This document shows, piece after piece, positions 48,711 through 57,891 of a stretch of DNA of 64,000 bases. Source of the DNA: Opitutaceae bacterium. GTDB lineage: Bacteria; Verrucomicrobiota; Verrucomicrobiia; Opitutales; Opitutaceae. The translations under genes were made by a program, and so were the position numbers. Below the pieces are notes generated by a model that worked only from the letters and a program-made list of their open reading frames with translations, made no database searches and was not told the origin of the DNA. Each line of letters begins with the position of its first letter. The stretch's first letter is position 1. Location of the stretch: positions 34,973 to 98,972 of the forward strand of contig SXSC01000182.1 in NCBI GenBank assembly GCA_005792355.1. The letters run 5' to 3'.

Positions 48711-49150
48711 GGAAGGGAAGATTCGGGCCGACGCGGTTAGACGGTACATTTCGCACCGCGGCTCAGGGCCGTGACCAAAGGCGCAGATTTTGACCACAGA
48801 GCGCACAGAGGTCCAATCTGAGGACCCAGAGAAAGGCATTTCCTCTGTGTCCTCTGGCTCGTCCTCTGCGCCCCCTGTGACCCGAGGATTGCGCGCCCGA
48901 AATCGTCGCAAGGACGCACAATCCGAATCGATATTAGCATAGGCATGAGGGGGCAAAAAAGAGAGTTGGCAAAAAAGAGGGGGAACCAGTGGGGATGAAG
49001 TTCTTTCGGCAAGCTCAACGTCGGGAGCGAAGGCCCGAGAACATCCTTTTTTTGCCAACTCTGTTTTTGCCGACCATGATCGTCGATGGCCGCTCCTGGC
49101 GCACCCGTCGGTCGGTCAATAATCCGATGGTTTGAAAAGTCATGAGAGCG
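48711..49150. other. 440-bp intergenic region with two inverted repeats
   Basis: It contains CCACAGAG...CACAGAGG (48794-48811) facing CCTCTGTGTCCTCTGG (48842-48857), a common intergenic motif in this group, and the larger repeat at 48952-49071 listed separately. No gene is supported. Confidence 0.6.
48952..49071. repeat. 120-bp element with long inverted ends
   Basis: GGCAAAAAAGAGAGTTGGC followed by an A-run (48952-48980) pairs with the inverted arm CCT-T-run-GCCAACTCTGTTTTTGCC (49045-49071), with few mismatches over about 27 bp. The 64-bp middle is unrelated. It resembles a MITE or an intergenic hairpin. Confidence 0.7.
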
Positions 49151-49636
49151 TCAAAGGTCGTCGCCGGGCGAAGACGCCGGGGCGGTCCGCGCCGAACTCG
49201 GCTGCACCAGCAACCACAACGCGCCCCCGAGCAGGAGGGACGCGCGTCCGAGTGCCGCCGCCGGGTGATTCCACCAACCGGTCGTGCCGGCGCCCAGGCA
49301 GCCGCACTGCAAATCCAGGCCCCGCAGCACCGCCTGTCCGAGCATGACGACAAAGACGCAGCACAGCCCCGCGACCAGCACGCGCACGGTCTCCGGCCAA
49401 AAATCCGCGAGCAAGGCGCCGCCGGAGATGGCCTCGAGCCAGGGAAGCGTGACGGCGATCCAACGGAACACGGAATCCGGCAGGGCCACCTCGTAGGCCA
49501 GCAGGTCGGCATGAAACCCGGCGGGGTGCGCGATCTTGAGTGAGCCGGCAGCCAGGAAGATCGCGCCCAGCGTCCAGCGCAGGACGAAGCGGATGCGTCC
49601 GGCCATTCGATTTGAACTCGTGGTCGCTGATTTCAT
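49151..49636 (-). CDS. MauE/DoxX-like membrane protein
   Basis: A 161-residue protein with four membrane helices. FVLRWTLGAIFLAAGSLKIAHPAGFHADLLAYEVALPDSVFRW and WLEAISGGALLADFWP match the MauE branch of the DoxX superfamily, and GLDLQCGCLG supplies the paired cysteines typical of MauE, which helps form disulfides in methylamine dehydrogenase. The gene is the last of a cluster DsbA-like / 59-aa protein / MauE. ATG 49636 overlaps the stop of the 59-aa ORF (ATGA). It probably participates in periplasmic thiol oxidation together with the DsbA-like protein. Confidence 0.85.
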   Translation of the reverse strand: MKSATTSSNRMAGRIRFVLRWTLGAIFLAAGSLKIAHPAGFHADLLAYEVALPDSVFRWIAVTLPWLEAISGGALLADFWPETVRVLVAGLCCVFVVMLGQAVLRGLDLQCGCLGAGTTGWWNHPAAALGRASLLLGGALWLLVQPSSARTAPASSPGDDL

Positions 49637-49812
49637 CGGGTCGGCAACGTCGTCCGGAATACCGGCAGCGGGCGGGGGAACACGAGGCGTTGCTCCCGCC
49701 GGAACCAGTCGCTCACGAGCCCGGCGACCACAGACGCCAGGAGCAGAACGATCAGCCGCCCCGGGCGCACGGCGCGGAGCGTGTTCAGCAAATCATCAAA
49801 ACTGGCGCGCAT
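49633..49812 (-). CDS. 59-aa single-pass membrane protein coupled to MauE
   Basis: ATG 49812 to TGA 49633 encodes MRASFDDLLNTLRAVRPGRL, one hydrophobic helix (IVLLLLASVVAGLVSDWF) and a short basic tail. Its TGA shares bases with the ATG of the MauE-like gene, so translation is very probably coupled. I recognise no family. Position between a DsbA-like thiol protein and MauE suggests a small accessory subunit of the same redox unit. Because it is under 60 residues it is easily missed. Confidence 0.7.
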   Translation of the reverse strand: MRASFDDLLNTLRAVRPGRLIVLLLASVVAGLVSDWFRREQRLVFPRPLPVFRTTLPTR

Positions 49813-49876
49813 GGTTAGACCGAGCCTTGCCCAAGGCAGTCCGCGCCTGCAACCAACCTACGGCTGGCAAGCCAAA

Positions 49877-49948
49877 GGAGGGGCGGTTGCCCAACCCTCC
49901 AAATATGATCGGCCAACGGTTCTTTCGCGGTTGGGCAACCGCCGCTCC
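49877..49948. repeat. REP-like palindromic element
   Basis: GGAGGGGCGGTTGCCCAACC (49877-49896) and the inverted copy at 49929-49948 differ at one of 20 positions, with a 32-nt spacer. The core GGCGGTTGCC is shared with 13277-13291. Confidence 0.8.
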
Positions 49949-49952
49949 TGGA

Positions 49953-49995
49953 CGAACGACGCTTCGTTCTCTTTGTTGCCTTCTGTTCAAATTCC
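49953..49995. repeat. 43-bp dispersed repeat, copy B
   Basis: Inverted copy of the sequence at 43532-43574 (40 of 43 positions identical). It starts four bases after the REP-like element, suggesting a composite intergenic block. Confidence 0.8.
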
Positions 49996-50041
49996 GCGGT
50001 GCGCCGCTCAGCGGTGTCCGCATGACTGTGAAATGTCCGCG

Positions 50042-50821
50042 TCATGGCGCCTTGAGCATTTCATCCAGCACCCGCTGGAAATATTCCAGCGTCTGGGCGC
50101 CCGCGATCGTCGTCGCGGTGCGCCGCCCGTTCGCGCCGGATTTCGAAATCAGAAAGGTCGGCGTGCCGCGAATCTTGAGCCGCGCGTAGTGCGCGAAATC
50201 GCCGGCCAGGGCGGTGCGCACCGGGTGGTCCCGCAGGCAGATCGCGAGTTCATCCCGATCGAGGTGCGGACTCCGGGAGATGAGCTCCTCGAGCTTGCCG
50301 GGGCCGCGGTGGGCCACCGAAAAAAGACCGTCCAATATTTCCCAATACCTCCCCTGGCGGTGCGCACAGCGGGCGAGGGCGAAGATTTTCGTAAACTCGT
50401 CGGCGTTCTCATCCGAGGCGTTGAGCACCACCCACTGCACCTTGCCCGGAGTGATGTACTGCGCACGCAGGGTCGGGAAAATCTTCTCGTGGAAGGCGCG
50501 GCAGTGCGTGCACTTGAAGCTCGCGACCTCGACGACGACGATCGGGGCGGTGTCGACGCCGAGGACGGGACGGTCGCGCAGCTCGATCGGCGAACGCGGC
50601 GACGAATCCGCGTGGCCCGCGGCCGGGGCCGTTCCAGTGATCTCCGCGGCGGCCAAGGGCGGGGAGAAACTGGTGAGCAGGGCGAGGAGGGTCAGCGCCG
50701 GAGATCGCCGGCGACGGGAGGCCTCGGAGGGCGGCGCTTCGTCTCCGCCGTTTTTCGCGCACGGCGCTGGCCAAGCAGCGCCGTCCGAACATGTTTCGTG
50801 ATGAGTCTCCGAGTCGCGCAC
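50042..50821 (-). CDS. DsbA-like exported thioredoxin-fold protein
   Basis: A 259-residue protein starting at GTG 50821, the only reasonable start, with an unusual ~40-residue N-region before the signal helix SPALTLLALLTSFSPPLAAA. The thioredoxin-fold domain has active site C104-T-H-C107 within EVASFKCTHCRAFHEKIFP and cis-Pro in RGTPTFLI, matching DsbA-type thioredoxins (Thioredoxin_4) rather than cytoplasmic ones. It should oxidise or isomerise thiols of secreted proteins. On the same strand 229 bp downstream are the 59-aa membrane protein and MauE; the gap contains a REP-like element. Confidence 0.85.
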   Translation of the reverse strand: MRDSETHHETCSDGAAWPAPCAKNGGDEAPPSEASRRRRSPALTLLALLTSFSPPLAAAEITGTAPAAGHADSSPRSPIELRDRPVLGVDTAPIVVVEVASFKCTHCRAFHEKIFPTLRAQYITPGKVQWVVLNASDENADEFTKIFALARCAHRQGRYWEILDGLFSVAHRGPGKLEELISRSPHLDRDELAICLRDHPVRTALAGDFAHYARLKIRGTPTFLISKSGANGRRTATTIAGAQTLEYFQRVLDEMLKAP

Positions 50822-50855
50822 GGAAATTAGCAGTGAGGAGAGGCCGAAATTGTGC

Positions 50856-53735
50856 TCAAAACCGCGTCTTCACGCCGACCCGGAACATGCGGCCGACCTG
50901 GTCGAACAATCCGGGATCGGTGGGCAGCGGCGTCGCCCCGCCCGTGCGCGGCGCGTAGGTCGGCGCCCGGTCCAGGAGATTGGCGACGTTCAGATAGATT
51001 TCCGTCTGCCAACGCTGGCGCAGTGTGGGCAGGCGATAGGCGAACTGGCCGTCGAAATACGCGGTCGACGGGACGTTGTTGTAGTCGGTCGTCACCCCGA
51101 GGATGCGGTTCTTGTCCCAGGTCATCCGGCCGATGTAGCGCATCTGCACGAAGGTCGCGAACGCGTTGCGCGAATGATTCAACGACAGCGTGCCGCGGAT
51201 GTGCGGCATCGCGGAGGTGCCCGACGCCGCATTCGCGATGCCGTTGCCGGCCAGATTGATCGTCGGGGCGAGGGGCGAGACGCGGGTATACTCGTCGATG
51301 TAGCCTGCGATCGCGCGGACGGTCAGGTTGCCGGGCCGGGCGTTGGCGAACCAGGAATTGAGCGGCACGCGGTAGCTCGCCTCGAAGTCGACGCCGCGGG
51401 AGAGCTCGGAGTTCAGATTCACCGACGAGGTCTGCGTGCGAATCACCGCGCGCGGGCTGGCCGTGGTCGGGCCGCGCGTGACGAAGGCGCACAGCGGCGA
51501 GGCCGGGTTGAGATCGCACTCGCGCACGGCTTCCTGCCCGCCCGCGACGAAAATGGCGTCGGTGATTTTCGTCGTGTAGAAGTCGATGGCGAAGCTGGCC
51601 CCTTTCAGCCAGGCGGGCTGATAGACAAAGCCCACGACGGTGGAGTTGGCCACCTCGGGCTTGAGCTTGAGATTGCCGACGTTGAGGTTGGGCACGCCTT
51701 GAAACGTGAGGCCGGTGCCGCCGGGAAAATTATCGTTGATGTTACCGTTGGTCTGGCGACCGGCGGAGAACAGCTCGTTGATATTGGGGGCGCGGATGTC
51801 GCGGGAGCGTGAGGCGCGCAGGCGCAGATCGGCGCTGAGCTGCCAGACCACGCCCGCTTTCCACGTGTTGGCATCGCCGCTCGTGGAATAATGGGTGTGC
51901 CGCCCGGCCAGGCTGGCCGTCACCTTCTTCGCCAGCGGGAGATCTTTGACGACCGGGACCTGCGTTTCGACAAACTCCTCCATGATCGTGTAGTCGCCCG
52001 AAAACGGTTGATTGTTTGCCAGGCGGTAGCCGTTGGCGATCGAGAGCGCGTCGGTCTTGGTCGTGGACTTGAGGCTGCGCCATTGCGCCCCGGCGGCGAC
52101 CGCCAGCGGCCCCGCCGGCAGGGAGAAGAGGTTGCCGGTGATCTTGGTATCCGCCACGTCCTGTGACGAAGTCTCGTCAAACTGTGTCGTGCCCATCACG
52201 TAATCCAGCGCCGCGCGGGACGGCGACCCCGCGCCGAAAGGATTGAAGGCGACGGCGCCGGGATTGGCCGCCAGGGCCCGGGGGACGATCTGACCGCCGA
52301 CCAACACCGCATCGGCGGCCACCGCCATCCGCGCCGTGACCAGATTGTTGGTGATCGGGATGCTGATGTCGTTCGTGCCCCATTGGTAGGAAGCCTCCCA
52401 GTTCCAATCCCCGAGCCTGGCGTTGAACCCGATGAGCACGCGCCGGTTCTTGTCGTTGACGTGTGACTCGGTCACCCCGCGCTCGAGGGTGAGGCGGTTC
52501 ATCGTGAAGGAGGTGACGCCGAGCGAAGTCAGGCGCGCCACCAGATCGGGGGCGACCTGGGCCAGGAAGGCGTTGTCGCGCTGGATCGTGAGCAGGTGCG
52601 TCGTCGGGCTGTTTTGCTGATCCATCAGGGTTTCGCTGTAGGATCCCTCGGCGAAGAGCGTGAGGTGCTCGAGCAGCTTGAAATCGGATCGGAGGAACAG
52701 ATTTTTCCGCGTGAGCGGGCGCACAATCTCCTGGGCGGTGCCAATGCGGAAGCCGTCGCCGCCGCTCTGAAAACCGTTCGTTGTGCCGATGGTGGTCGAG
52801 AGTTTTCCGTAGTCGTAGGGGCTCTGCGTGCCGCCGGGGCCAAACTTGATCCCGCGAATCAGCGCGTTGTTGGCCGCGGTGCCGCCGGCGCCGGTGATGA
52901 TGTGGCCGCCAGTGGTAAAGGGCGACCGGATGTCCGTCGCCCGCACGACCTTGGTCGTGTTACCGGGCTCGGGAATTTGGTTGGTTTCGTTGCGGCGCAG
53001 GTCGCGCCCGTCGCCGTTCACGCCTTTGCTGACGGCGTACTCGGCGTTGAAGACGAGATGACCGCGGCCCTTCAAGTAGTCGGTGCCGTAGGTGACGGAG
53101 CCTTTGTATTCCTTGTTGTCGCCCTTCTGCGCCTGGCCCCAGACGATGTCGGATTTGAAACCGGTGAATTCCTTGTTGAGCACGAAATTCACGACGCCGC
53201 CCACGGCGTCGGAACCATAGGCGGCGGAGGCGCCACCGTTCACGACGTCCACGCGATCGACCAGGCCCTGCGGGATGAGATTGGCGTCGATCTGACCGGT
53301 CGGGCCGCTGGGCGTGAAGCGCCGGCCGTCGAGCAGGGTGAGCGTGCGGGTCACGCCGAGCGCGCGGAGATTGAGGAAGTTGGCGCTGCTGTTGCCAGTG
53401 CCGCCGCCGTTCGTCTGCCCGCCGCCCGGCGCGATGGTCGGGAGCTGCTTCAGGCCCTCCGCCATGTTGACCGGGGCCGCCGCGAGCAGATTTTCATAGC
53501 TGACCACGAGCACCGGGGTCGGCGCCGTGAAGGTGCTCGCTCCCTTGATGTGCGAACCGGACACGTTGAACGCCTCCAGCTTGAGCACGTCGGCCTTGGT
53601 GTCGGTCGCTCCGGCGGCGGAGGCCGCAGCGGGCTCGACCCTGGTCTGGGCGCTCATCGTCGCGAGGGTCGTGGCGAGGAGCAGGGAAGCCGGCCAGCGG
53701 GCCGAACTACGGGAACGGGAGGCGTTGGGTGTCAT
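50856..53735 (-). CDS. TonB-dependent receptor 2
   Basis: A 959-residue outer-membrane receptor. ATG 53735 starts MTPNASRSRSSARWPASLLL, a standard signal peptide cleaved near MSAQT. The TonB-box/plug region is KLEAFNVSGSHIKG, followed by PVNMAEGLKQLPTIAPGGGQTN, FLNLRALGVTRTLTLLDGRR and VDVVNGGASAAYGSDAVGGVVNFVLNKEF, the iron/vitamin-type plug signature. The barrel ends RVGVKTRF with terminal Phe. An in-frame ATG at 53861 would add 42 residues and lies in DNA homologous to the start region of receptor 1. There the start ATG of receptor 1 reads AGG, implying the start moved downstream. Cargo unknown. Confidence 0.92.
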   Translation of the reverse strand: MTPNASRSRSSARWPASLLLATTLATMSAQTRVEPAAASAAGATDTKADVLKLEAFNVSGSHIKGASTFTAPTPVLVVSYENLLAAAPVNMAEGLKQLPTIAPGGGQTNGGGTGNSSANFLNLRALGVTRTLTLLDGRRFTPSGPTGQIDANLIPQGLVDRVDVVNGGASAAYGSDAVGGVVNFVLNKEFTGFKSDIVWGQAQKGDNKEYKGSVTYGTDYLKGRGHLVFNAEYAVSKGVNGDGRDLRRNETNQIPEPGNTTKVVRATDIRSPFTTGGHIITGAGGTAANNALIRGIKFGPGGTQSPYDYGKLSTTIGTTNGFQSGGDGFRIGTAQEIVRPLTRKNLFLRSDFKLLEHLTLFAEGSYSETLMDQQNSPTTHLLTIQRDNAFLAQVAPDLVARLTSLGVTSFTMNRLTLERGVTESHVNDKNRRVLIGFNARLGDWNWEASYQWGTNDISIPITNNLVTARMAVAADAVLVGGQIVPRALAANPGAVAFNPFGAGSPSRAALDYVMGTTQFDETSSQDVADTKITGNLFSLPAGPLAVAAGAQWRSLKSTTKTDALSIANGYRLANNQPFSGDYTIMEEFVETQVPVVKDLPLAKKVTASLAGRHTHYSTSGDANTWKAGVVWQLSADLRLRASRSRDIRAPNINELFSAGRQTNGNINDNFPGGTGLTFQGVPNLNVGNLKLKPEVANSTVVGFVYQPAWLKGASFAIDFYTTKITDAIFVAGGQEAVRECDLNPASPLCAFVTRGPTTASPRAVIRTQTSSVNLNSELSRGVDFEASYRVPLNSWFANARPGNLTVRAIAGYIDEYTRVSPLAPTINLAGNGIANAASGTSAMPHIRGTLSLNHSRNAFATFVQMRYIGRMTWDKNRILGVTTDYNNVPSTAYFDGQFAYRLPTLRQRWQTEIYLNVANLLDRAPTYAPRTGGATPLPTDPGLFDQVGRMFRVGVKTRF

Positions 53736-53808
53736 GCGTAAGTTTGGCTTGAGCGGTCTGGAAAGAATTTGGCGGGCCGCGCGAGTTCGGCCGGCTTGGA
53801 GATCCGCA

Positions 53809-53950
53809 GCAGGGTGGTTCGTTGGCCTGGGAGCCTGGGTTGTTTGGTCATGCGGTTGCATCGAGCCACGGCAGTGTCCGGTTGAACGCCGGAGGCGCGG
53901 GGTGAGGGCGTGAATCAATGCGCCATGGCCATTCCCGCAAGCGGATACTC
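53809..53950 (-). promoter_or_regulatory. Leader shared with TonB receptor 1 (copy 2)
   Basis: Minus-strand DNA from GAGTATCCGCTTGC to CCACCCTGC aligns with the leader of receptor 1 (47194-47048). Blocks TTGATTCAC, TGGCTCGAT/CGGCTCGAT and ACCAAACA are preserved. Confidence 0.6.
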
Positions 53951-53989
53951 GATCAAAGAAGCGCCGGATTGAGGATGTTCCCGCAGGGG

Positions 53990-54184
53990 CGACTCCCGGT
54001 CGGTCGCGGTGCTCCCGTTCGCCAACATGAGCTCGGAGGCGGAGAGCAGGCGTTCGCCCTGCTTGAGTACGCACTCGATCCGCGCGACTACTATGCCATC
54101 CACGCGTTGACCAACTGGCCGGTGCTCGACGATCTGCGCCCCGACCCGCGCTTCCAGTCACTCGTCCGGCGGATCGGGTGGTGA
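53990..54184 (+). pseudogene. C-terminal remnant of a TPR-type regulatory protein
   Basis: The frame ending at 54184 contains GGGEQAFALLEYALDPRDYY then AIHALTNWPVLDDLRPDPRF and QSLVRRIGW. The pattern P-x-LDDLRPDPRFQ-x-L is the usual last unit of TPR-bearing kinases, regulators and TIR proteins; the TIR-TPR protein of this window ends with WDPLRGNPRFEALLPR. The frame opens at ATG 53918, but the first ~35 residues do not look like protein of this class and no upstream body exists. It is best read as a truncated relic. Confidence 0.55.
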
Positions 54185-54565
54185 GAAATTCCCGACGCCG
54201 GCCGCCGTGTGCCCGAGACCGTTTATCGCCGGGCCAAGCGTGCTGGGAAACGGGATTTGTTTTTTTCCGCCGTGCTGGTCGGCGGTGCGTGCGGATGCTC
54301 GACGTCGTCGTGCGGCAGACGAGAAAACACGCATGGACCCGAAGAAACACGAATTTCAGAGCAAGCAAGCCGCGCACAGCACCAGCCAGTGCCGGTTCCC
54401 GGGCGTCGCCGCGCACCCGTTTTCATTCGTGTCTCGCAGGTCTAAATTGGAGTCGCTCCGGCTCGGAGGGGGCCTTTCCGCTTGTCGCCCACCGCGAATC
54501 GAGTTGGCCTTGTCACCGGGGGATCGCAGCCGGGTCCGCCCGGGAATCCCGTTCCCCTTATTCCA

Positions 54566-57500
54566 ATGCAAACCTCGAAACGCCTTCACCCTGTCGGCCT
54601 GGCCAGCGGTCTCTCCATCCTCGCCCTCACCGTTGGTCCCCTGGCCGGCCAAATCACGCCGCCCACCCCGCCCGCCGCGCCGGCGCCCCCGCCAAACGAA
54701 GTGGTCGAATTGAGTCCCTTCACGGTCAACACGAGCCGCGACGTCGGCTACCAGGCCGAGAACACACTCGCGGGCAGCCGGCTCAATACGTCACTCCGCG
54801 ACACCGCCAGCTCCGTCTCGGTGTTCACGAAGGAATTTTTGGACGATCTCGCGATCACGGATCTCCGCGAGCTCGTGCAGTATTCGGTCAACGCGGAGAT
54901 CAGCACGAATGAGAACCAGTCGGGCAGCGGCCAGAATCCGTTCGTCAACGCGCAGAGCCTGACGCCGATGGTCCTGATCCGCGGGGCCGCCGCGAGCCTG
55001 GGGTCGGACTATTTCACCAGCATCACTCCCACTGATCCCTACCGCGTGGGACGGTATGAAGACAACCGCGGTCCCAACAGCATCCTCTTTGGTCTGGGCG
55101 CGCCCGGCGGGCTAATCAATGAAGCCTCCAAAATCGCGAGCACCGCGCGCGACAGCGCTTCGCTGCGCTTCAGTGGTGGCTCGTTTGACCGGCATCGCTT
55201 TGAACTCGACGCCAACAAAGTGCTCCGGACGGACCGGCTGGCGATGTCCGTGGCCGGCCTGCTGCAGGAAAACGGCGGCTGGCGCGCCTTCGACTACCAG
55301 GACAAGAAACGCATTTTCACCTCGATCACCGCCCGGCCCACGCGCTCGTTGAAGGTGACGGCGATGGGTGAAGTCGGCCGGGATCTCACGGCGGTGATTC
55401 GCAGCACGGTGGAAACCGACCAGGCGCTCGCCTGGCTCGACAACCGCGACGCGAAGGGCGTCGGCGCGGTGACGTTTGTTCCGAACAATGTGGTTCCGAC
55501 CGCACCGATGCTGGCCCTGGGTGTCACCGCGCGGGAAACCGCCGCCACCGGCAACAACCACAAAGTGATCTTCATCGAGAACGACCGGACGATTTTCGAC
55601 GCCCGCGGGACCCTGCTCTCCGGCACCTACAACAACTCCGCCGTCCGCGCGCCCGACGGCACGCCGGGCGTAACCGCCTCGGCGCTCAAGGTGCGTGATC
55701 CGCGGATCTATCCCAACAATGTCAATGCGGCGGGGCCCGGGATGTTTCGCCAGCAGACGCTCCGCAACTATACCCTCACCGCCGACTGGCAGGCCACGCG
55801 CAATCTGGTGTTCAACCTCGGGCGCAATTATCAATATTCGCGGGCCCGCGTGACGCTTATGACCGGTAACGACCCGACGTTGCGCGGCGATCCGAACCGC
55901 ACGCTGGGGGTTGGCGGCCCGGCCAATCCTTATGCCGGCCGGCTCTATTTCGATGGCGAGTGGCGACGCGACGACCACGTCGGCGAGGTGGCCGAGACGC
56001 GGCTGGCGGCCTCGTACGCCCTCGACACAAAATCAAAATGGTTTGGCCGGCATCGTTTCGCCGCGCTCGTTTCCCAGACGGAGCAGATCGACATCCGCGC
56101 CAACTCGTGGCTCGCGTTCGCGGGCCGTCCCTACAACGCCACGCCCAACAACACGAACAACCGCATCACCGTGCGCAACTACCTCACCGAGGGCAGCTGG
56201 GCCACGTACCGGGTCGGCGACTGGCGCTCGCTGCCCTCGACGATCAATTTCGATGGCCGGGCCTACACGCTGGCGTGGGCCAACGAAGTCGCCGGGCCGA
56301 ACAACAGCGGCGGCGAACAGGAGTCCAAGACGGCGCTCGCCGCGGTGCAGAGCCATTTTCTGACCGACCGGCTGGTCACCACCTTCGGCTACCGGCAGGA
56401 CAAGGTCGACGTGATCGAGCTCGGCTTCTACAATGATCCCGTGATTGGCGACCTGGTGGACCGCGATCGTCGCAAGAGCAAAACCACGAGCGCGACCGGC
56501 TTCACGGGCACGGCGGGCGCCGTGCTGCACGTGTTCGACTGGCTGTCGCTCGTCGCGAATCGCTCCTCCAACCAAGGCGTGCCCTCATTCGTGCGGAAGA
56601 CGTTTCCGAATGGCGATCTGGCGCCGGCTCCGAAGGGCGTCGGCTCCGACTACGGCATCGGCCTGACCCTGCTCGACGGTCGGTTGAACGGGAGGTTCGC
56701 CTATTTCTCCTCGACGGAACAGGGCCGGATCACAACCAACGGGCTCGCCGGCGCCCCGGGCAGGAACACGCGCGTGATGGACGCATTTGCCGGCGTGCTG
56801 GTGGGCGCCGGTCTGCCGTATTCGGCCAGCACGTGGCAGCCGGTCTACGCCGGCTTGAACCCGCCCGCCACGGCGGCCTCTTCAGACTCCCAGTCCAAGG
56901 GCTACGAAACGCGGATCACCGCGAACCTGACGCGAAACTGGCGGCTCGTGGTCAACTATTCCCACACCGACTTCATCCGCAAAAATGTGGGCGCCGAAAT
57001 CGCGAACTGGTATGGCCTGAAAAAAGTGGACGGCCGGTTGGTGCAAGGCGTGCGGCAGGATGCCACCGGACGGTTCGTCGTCGATGCGAGCGCCTATGAG
57101 CCCGGCAAGGCGGTGACCAAGTGGCTCGAACTCGGAACGCAGCTACCGCCGGCCAACGTCTCGACGCTGACGACCTCGAACGGCAACACGATCGCGCAGG
57201 AAATCTACAACCTGGTCGATACGATCAACGCCGAGCTCGACGACGAGGAGAAGCGCTGGGGACTGCGCCCGCACAAGGTCAGCCTGTTCACCGCGTATGA
57301 TTTCAGAGAGGGGCGGTTGAAGGGCTTCACGGTGGGCGGCGGCTGGCGCTGGCGCTCGGCCAATGTGATTGGCTCCGACTCCAAGAACAACGAAATCACC
57401 GGCAAGCCGATTGTCGCGAACGATCTGATGATCGCCTACACGCGGAAGTTCGAGCGGCTGCCGGGTCGCGTGCGGTTTCAGCTCAATGTCGCGAACGTGC

Positions 57501-57652
57501 TCGACCACACCGACATCCTCCCGGTGCGCATCGCCACGGGTGCGACGGTGCCCGACGGCTACACGTTGCCGGGTGGCCGCGGGGTGGCCTACAGCCGCTA
57601 CGATTTGGTGGCGCCCCGCGAGCTCCGCTTCACGACGACGTGGACGTATTGA
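54566..57652 (+). CDS. TonB-dependent receptor 3
   Basis: A 1028-residue outer-membrane receptor starting at ATG 54566 (MQTSKRLHPVGLASGLSILAL, cleavage near PLAGQ). A proline-rich spacer leads to the TonB-box region VVELSPFTVNTSRDVGYQAENTL. The plug then reads SRLNTSLRDTASSVSVFTKEFLDDLAITDLRELV and RYEDNRGPNSILFGLGAPGGLINEASK. The barrel ends ELRFTTTWTY with a C-terminal aromatic residue. It belongs to the same LSPFTV/GYQAENTLAG family as receptor 1, distinct from receptor 2. Its leader lacks the sequence shared by receptors 1 and 2. No terminator is obvious after the stop. Confidence 0.92.
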   Translation: MQTSKRLHPVGLASGLSILALTVGPLAGQITPPTPPAAPAPPPNEVVELSPFTVNTSRDVGYQAENTLAGSRLNTSLRDTASSVSVFTKEFLDDLAITDLRELVQYSVNAEISTNENQSGSGQNPFVNAQSLTPMVLIRGAAASLGSDYFTSITPTDPYRVGRYEDNRGPNSILFGLGAPGGLINEASKIASTARDSASLRFSGGSFDRHRFELDANKVLRTDRLAMSVAGLLQENGGWRAFDYQDKKRIFTSITARPTRSLKVTAMGEVGRDLTAVIRSTVETDQALAWLDNRDAKGVGAVTFVPNNVVPTAPMLALGVTARETAATGNNHKVIFIENDRTIFDARGTLLSGTYNNSAVRAPDGTPGVTASALKVRDPRIYPNNVNAAGPGMFRQQTLRNYTLTADWQATRNLVFNLGRNYQYSRARVTLMTGNDPTLRGDPNRTLGVGGPANPYAGRLYFDGEWRRDDHVGEVAETRLAASYALDTKSKWFGRHRFAALVSQTEQIDIRANSWLAFAGRPYNATPNNTNNRITVRNYLTEGSWATYRVGDWRSLPSTINFDGRAYTLAWANEVAGPNNSGGEQESKTALAAVQSHFLTDRLVTTFGYRQDKVDVIELGFYNDPVIGDLVDRDRRKSKTTSATGFTGTAGAVLHVFDWLSLVANRSSNQGVPSFVRKTFPNGDLAPAPKGVGSDYGIGLTLLDGRLNGRFAYFSSTEQGRITTNGLAGAPGRNTRVMDAFAGVLVGAGLPYSASTWQPVYAGLNPPATAASSDSQSKGYETRITANLTRNWRLVVNYSHTDFIRKNVGAEIANWYGLKKVDGRLVQGVRQDATGRFVVDASAYEPGKAVTKWLELGTQLPPANVSTLTTSNGNTIAQEIYNLVDTINAELDDEEKRWGLRPHKVSLFTAYDFREGRLKGFTVGGGWRWRSANVIGSDSKNNEITGKPIVANDLMIAYTRKFERLPGRVRFQLNVANVLDHTDILPVRIATGATVPDGYTLPGGRGVAYSRYDLVAPRELRFTTTWTY

Positions 57653-57891
57653 GGAAAGTGGTACGAGGGAGGAGGATTTCCCCTGCAGAACGAAATTACG
57701 GCGGGTGGAGCCCTCGATCGTCCCTCCCGGACGCGGGGCGGGACCACGAGGGCGATCTTCCAGAGGATTGGCAAGGGTCCCGGTTCGCGTGTTCGCTCGA
57801 CGGAGGCAGGCCGTGGCGGCCCGCCGCAGAAGAGTGCGGCAACGCGGGCTCTGCCCTCGACTCCCGGCGGCCAATCCACATTTATCGACGC

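Larger units (their letters stand above)
53736..54565. other. 830-bp region between divergent receptors 2 and 3
   Basis: It holds the shared receptor leader (53809-53950), a gene remnant (53990-54184) and an imperfect inverted repeat, GAAGAAACACGAATTT at 54341-54356 against TTTTCATTCGTGTCTCG at 54420-54436. No intact gene is supported. Confidence 0.65.

Noticed and set aside
57653..57891. Small gene between TonB receptor 3 and the LysM lipoprotein
   Set aside because: Open frames exist on both strands but have no start context, domain or conserved composition.
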